From Chamaelirium japonicum (Eukaryota; Streptophyta; Magnoliopsida; Liliales; Melanthiaceae): a stretch of 64,000 nt of DNA. Each line of letters starts with the position of its first letter. Position 1 is the first letter of the stretch. Location: NCBI GenBank assembly GCA_947650365.1, contig OX393549.1, forward strand, positions 17,860,896 to 17,924,895, written 5' to 3'. Below are positions 63,690 to 64,000 of the stretch, one piece after another. The translations under genes and the position numbers were made by a program. The notes under the pieces were generated by a model. It saw only the letters and a program-made list of their open reading frames with translations. It did no database searches and was not told the origin of the DNA.

Positions 63690-64000
63690 TCGTACGAATG
63701 AATTAGAATGGATCGTGCGAATGAATTAGAATAGATTGTGCGAATGAATTAGAATGGATCGTACGAATGAATTAGAATGGATCGTACGAATGAATTAGAA
63801 TGGATCATATGAATGAGTAAGAATGGATCGTACGAATGTATTAGAATGGATCGTACGAATGAATTAGAATGGATCGTACGAATAAATTAGAATGGGTACA
63901 TTCGTCCGAATGAATTAGAATGGATCATACGAATGAGTAAGAATGGATCGTACGAATGAAATAGAATAGATTGTACGAATGAATTAGAATGGATCCTATG
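63690..64000 (-). repeat. Minus-sense block cut by window end
   Basis: Module A in minus sense (GAGTAAG, ATTCGTCCG, GAAATAG, AGATTGT, GATCCTATG). The array clearly continues beyond the window. Confidence 0.9.

Larger units (their letters stand above)
1..64000. repeat. 23-bp satellite array filling the window
   Basis: Every line reads as variants of one 23-bp monomer: CCATTCTAATT then CATTCGTACGAT, or its reverse complement. CATTC occurs twice per unit, 10 bp apart, so the unit itself looks like a diverged two-part repeat. A 28-bp variant (ending CGCACGAATGTAT) is interspersed, often once every few units. Common point variants are CATACG, CGTATG, CGTACA, CTATTTC, CTTACTC, TTTCACAC, TTTATTC and CTAATCC. 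No stretch of unrelated sequence longer than a few bases was seen. The family is unrecognised. A structural heterochromatin role is inferred only from the array's size and form. Confidence 0.97.
63190..64000. repeat. Third copy of the 1529-bp unit, cut by window end
   Basis: CCTACAATCC, the CGCCCGATCC monomer, the hairpin (63274) and the GATC junction (63688) keep the same internal spacing as at 24.93-25.41 kb (offset 38284 for both the hairpin and the junction). It then continues as module A in minus sense to the edge. Confidence 0.87.

Noticed and set aside
1-64000. CRISPR array, suggested by short regularly spaced repeats
   Set aside because: There are no unique spacers. Repeats are back to back, diverged and in both orientations, and no cas-like gene is present.
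1-64000. CENP-B box
   Set aside because: ATTCGTACGATCC fits the first part of the box (TTCG, four bases, A, two bases, C), but the following GGG is absent (CATT instead). No full match to the TTCGNNNNANNCGGG consensus was noticed.
1-64000. Human-type satellite 2/3
   Set aside because: CCATTC and ATTCATTCG words are shared in style, but the fixed TAATTC and GTACGATC parts and the strict 23-bp period do not fit the ATTCC-based satellites as I know them. Likely convergent. A library search would decide.
1-64000. Telomere or subtelomere repeat
   Set aside because: No run of TTAGGG, TTTAGGG or TTAGG was seen on either strand.
1-64000. Inserted transposon, LTR element or retrovirus-like element
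   Set aside because: No interruption of the monomer pattern, terminal repeat, poly-A tract or coding stretch was found. The inverted repeats are made only of satellite monomers.

Overview
The whole 64 kb is one uninterrupted satellite DNA array. I found no protein gene, RNA gene, transposon, telomere repeat or unique sequence. The unit is a 23-bp monomer, CCATTCTAATT followed by CATTCGTACGAT (about 35% GC, two CpGs in a central CGTACG palindrome). A 28-bp form replaces the end with CGCACGAATGTAT. Dividing the length by the unit gives roughly 2,700 monomers. Such an array points to eukaryotic heterochromatin (pericentromeric, centromeric or subtelomeric) from a long-read assembly. I do not recognise the family and cannot name the organism. 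CATTC-rich wording recalls human satellites 2/3, but the GTACGATC core is not theirs.

The array is a strand mosaic. Plus-sense blocks (CTAATTCATT) alternate with minus-sense blocks (AATGAATTAG), with about 83 switches in the window. My block boundaries sum to about 32.5 kb plus and 31.5 kb minus. Most switches fall on short palindromes: CGTACG, GATC, GAATTC, GGATCC, GTGCAC, TTCGAA or TAATTA.

Variant monomers form modules whose order is kept. Module A (plus): TTTCACAC, GTAGGATCC, ACAATCTATTC, CTATTTC, CTTACTC, CGGACGAATG. B: CGTACGTTCC, TTAGCACGATCCATGC, TTCGTTCGATCAATTC, CATAGGATCC. C: TATGCACAAAGGTATCC, CTAATCCATTCG, CGCTCGAATG, CATGAATGTAACC, CATTTGATCC. D: CTCATTCGGTGG, CCCACGATCC, GTATGAGC. 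E: CACTCATACG, CTAATACATTC, TTTGCACGAATATATCC. G: TTTATTCGTTCAAATATATCC split as TTTATTCG and TTCAAATATATCC. Every one of these also occurs reverse-complemented with its monomer order intact, so whole higher-order units, not only monomers, have been inverted.

Layout: 1-8193 and 8194-16190 are tandem copies of an ~8-kb unit, with a third partial copy at about 49.09-54.42 kb. 16.2-21 kb holds a 4.1-kb-spaced repeat and a giant near-perfect palindrome (18921-20085). 22.69-24.6 kb is an inverted copy of 11.5-13.54 kb. 23.34-26.31 kb is a 1529-bp tandem pair whose third copy runs off the right end. 27-34 kb is a mixed region with a perfect 120-bp duplication. 34.56-38.89 kb is a 2.3-kb tandem duplication. 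45.12-49.06 kb is a 1319-bp triplication. 54.4-64 kb is mixed, partly colinear with 21-26 kb. Shared landmarks between 11.9-25 kb and 49.6-63.3 kb lie mostly 37.6-38.3 kb apart.

Block boundaries below are read by eye and good to about 10 bp.
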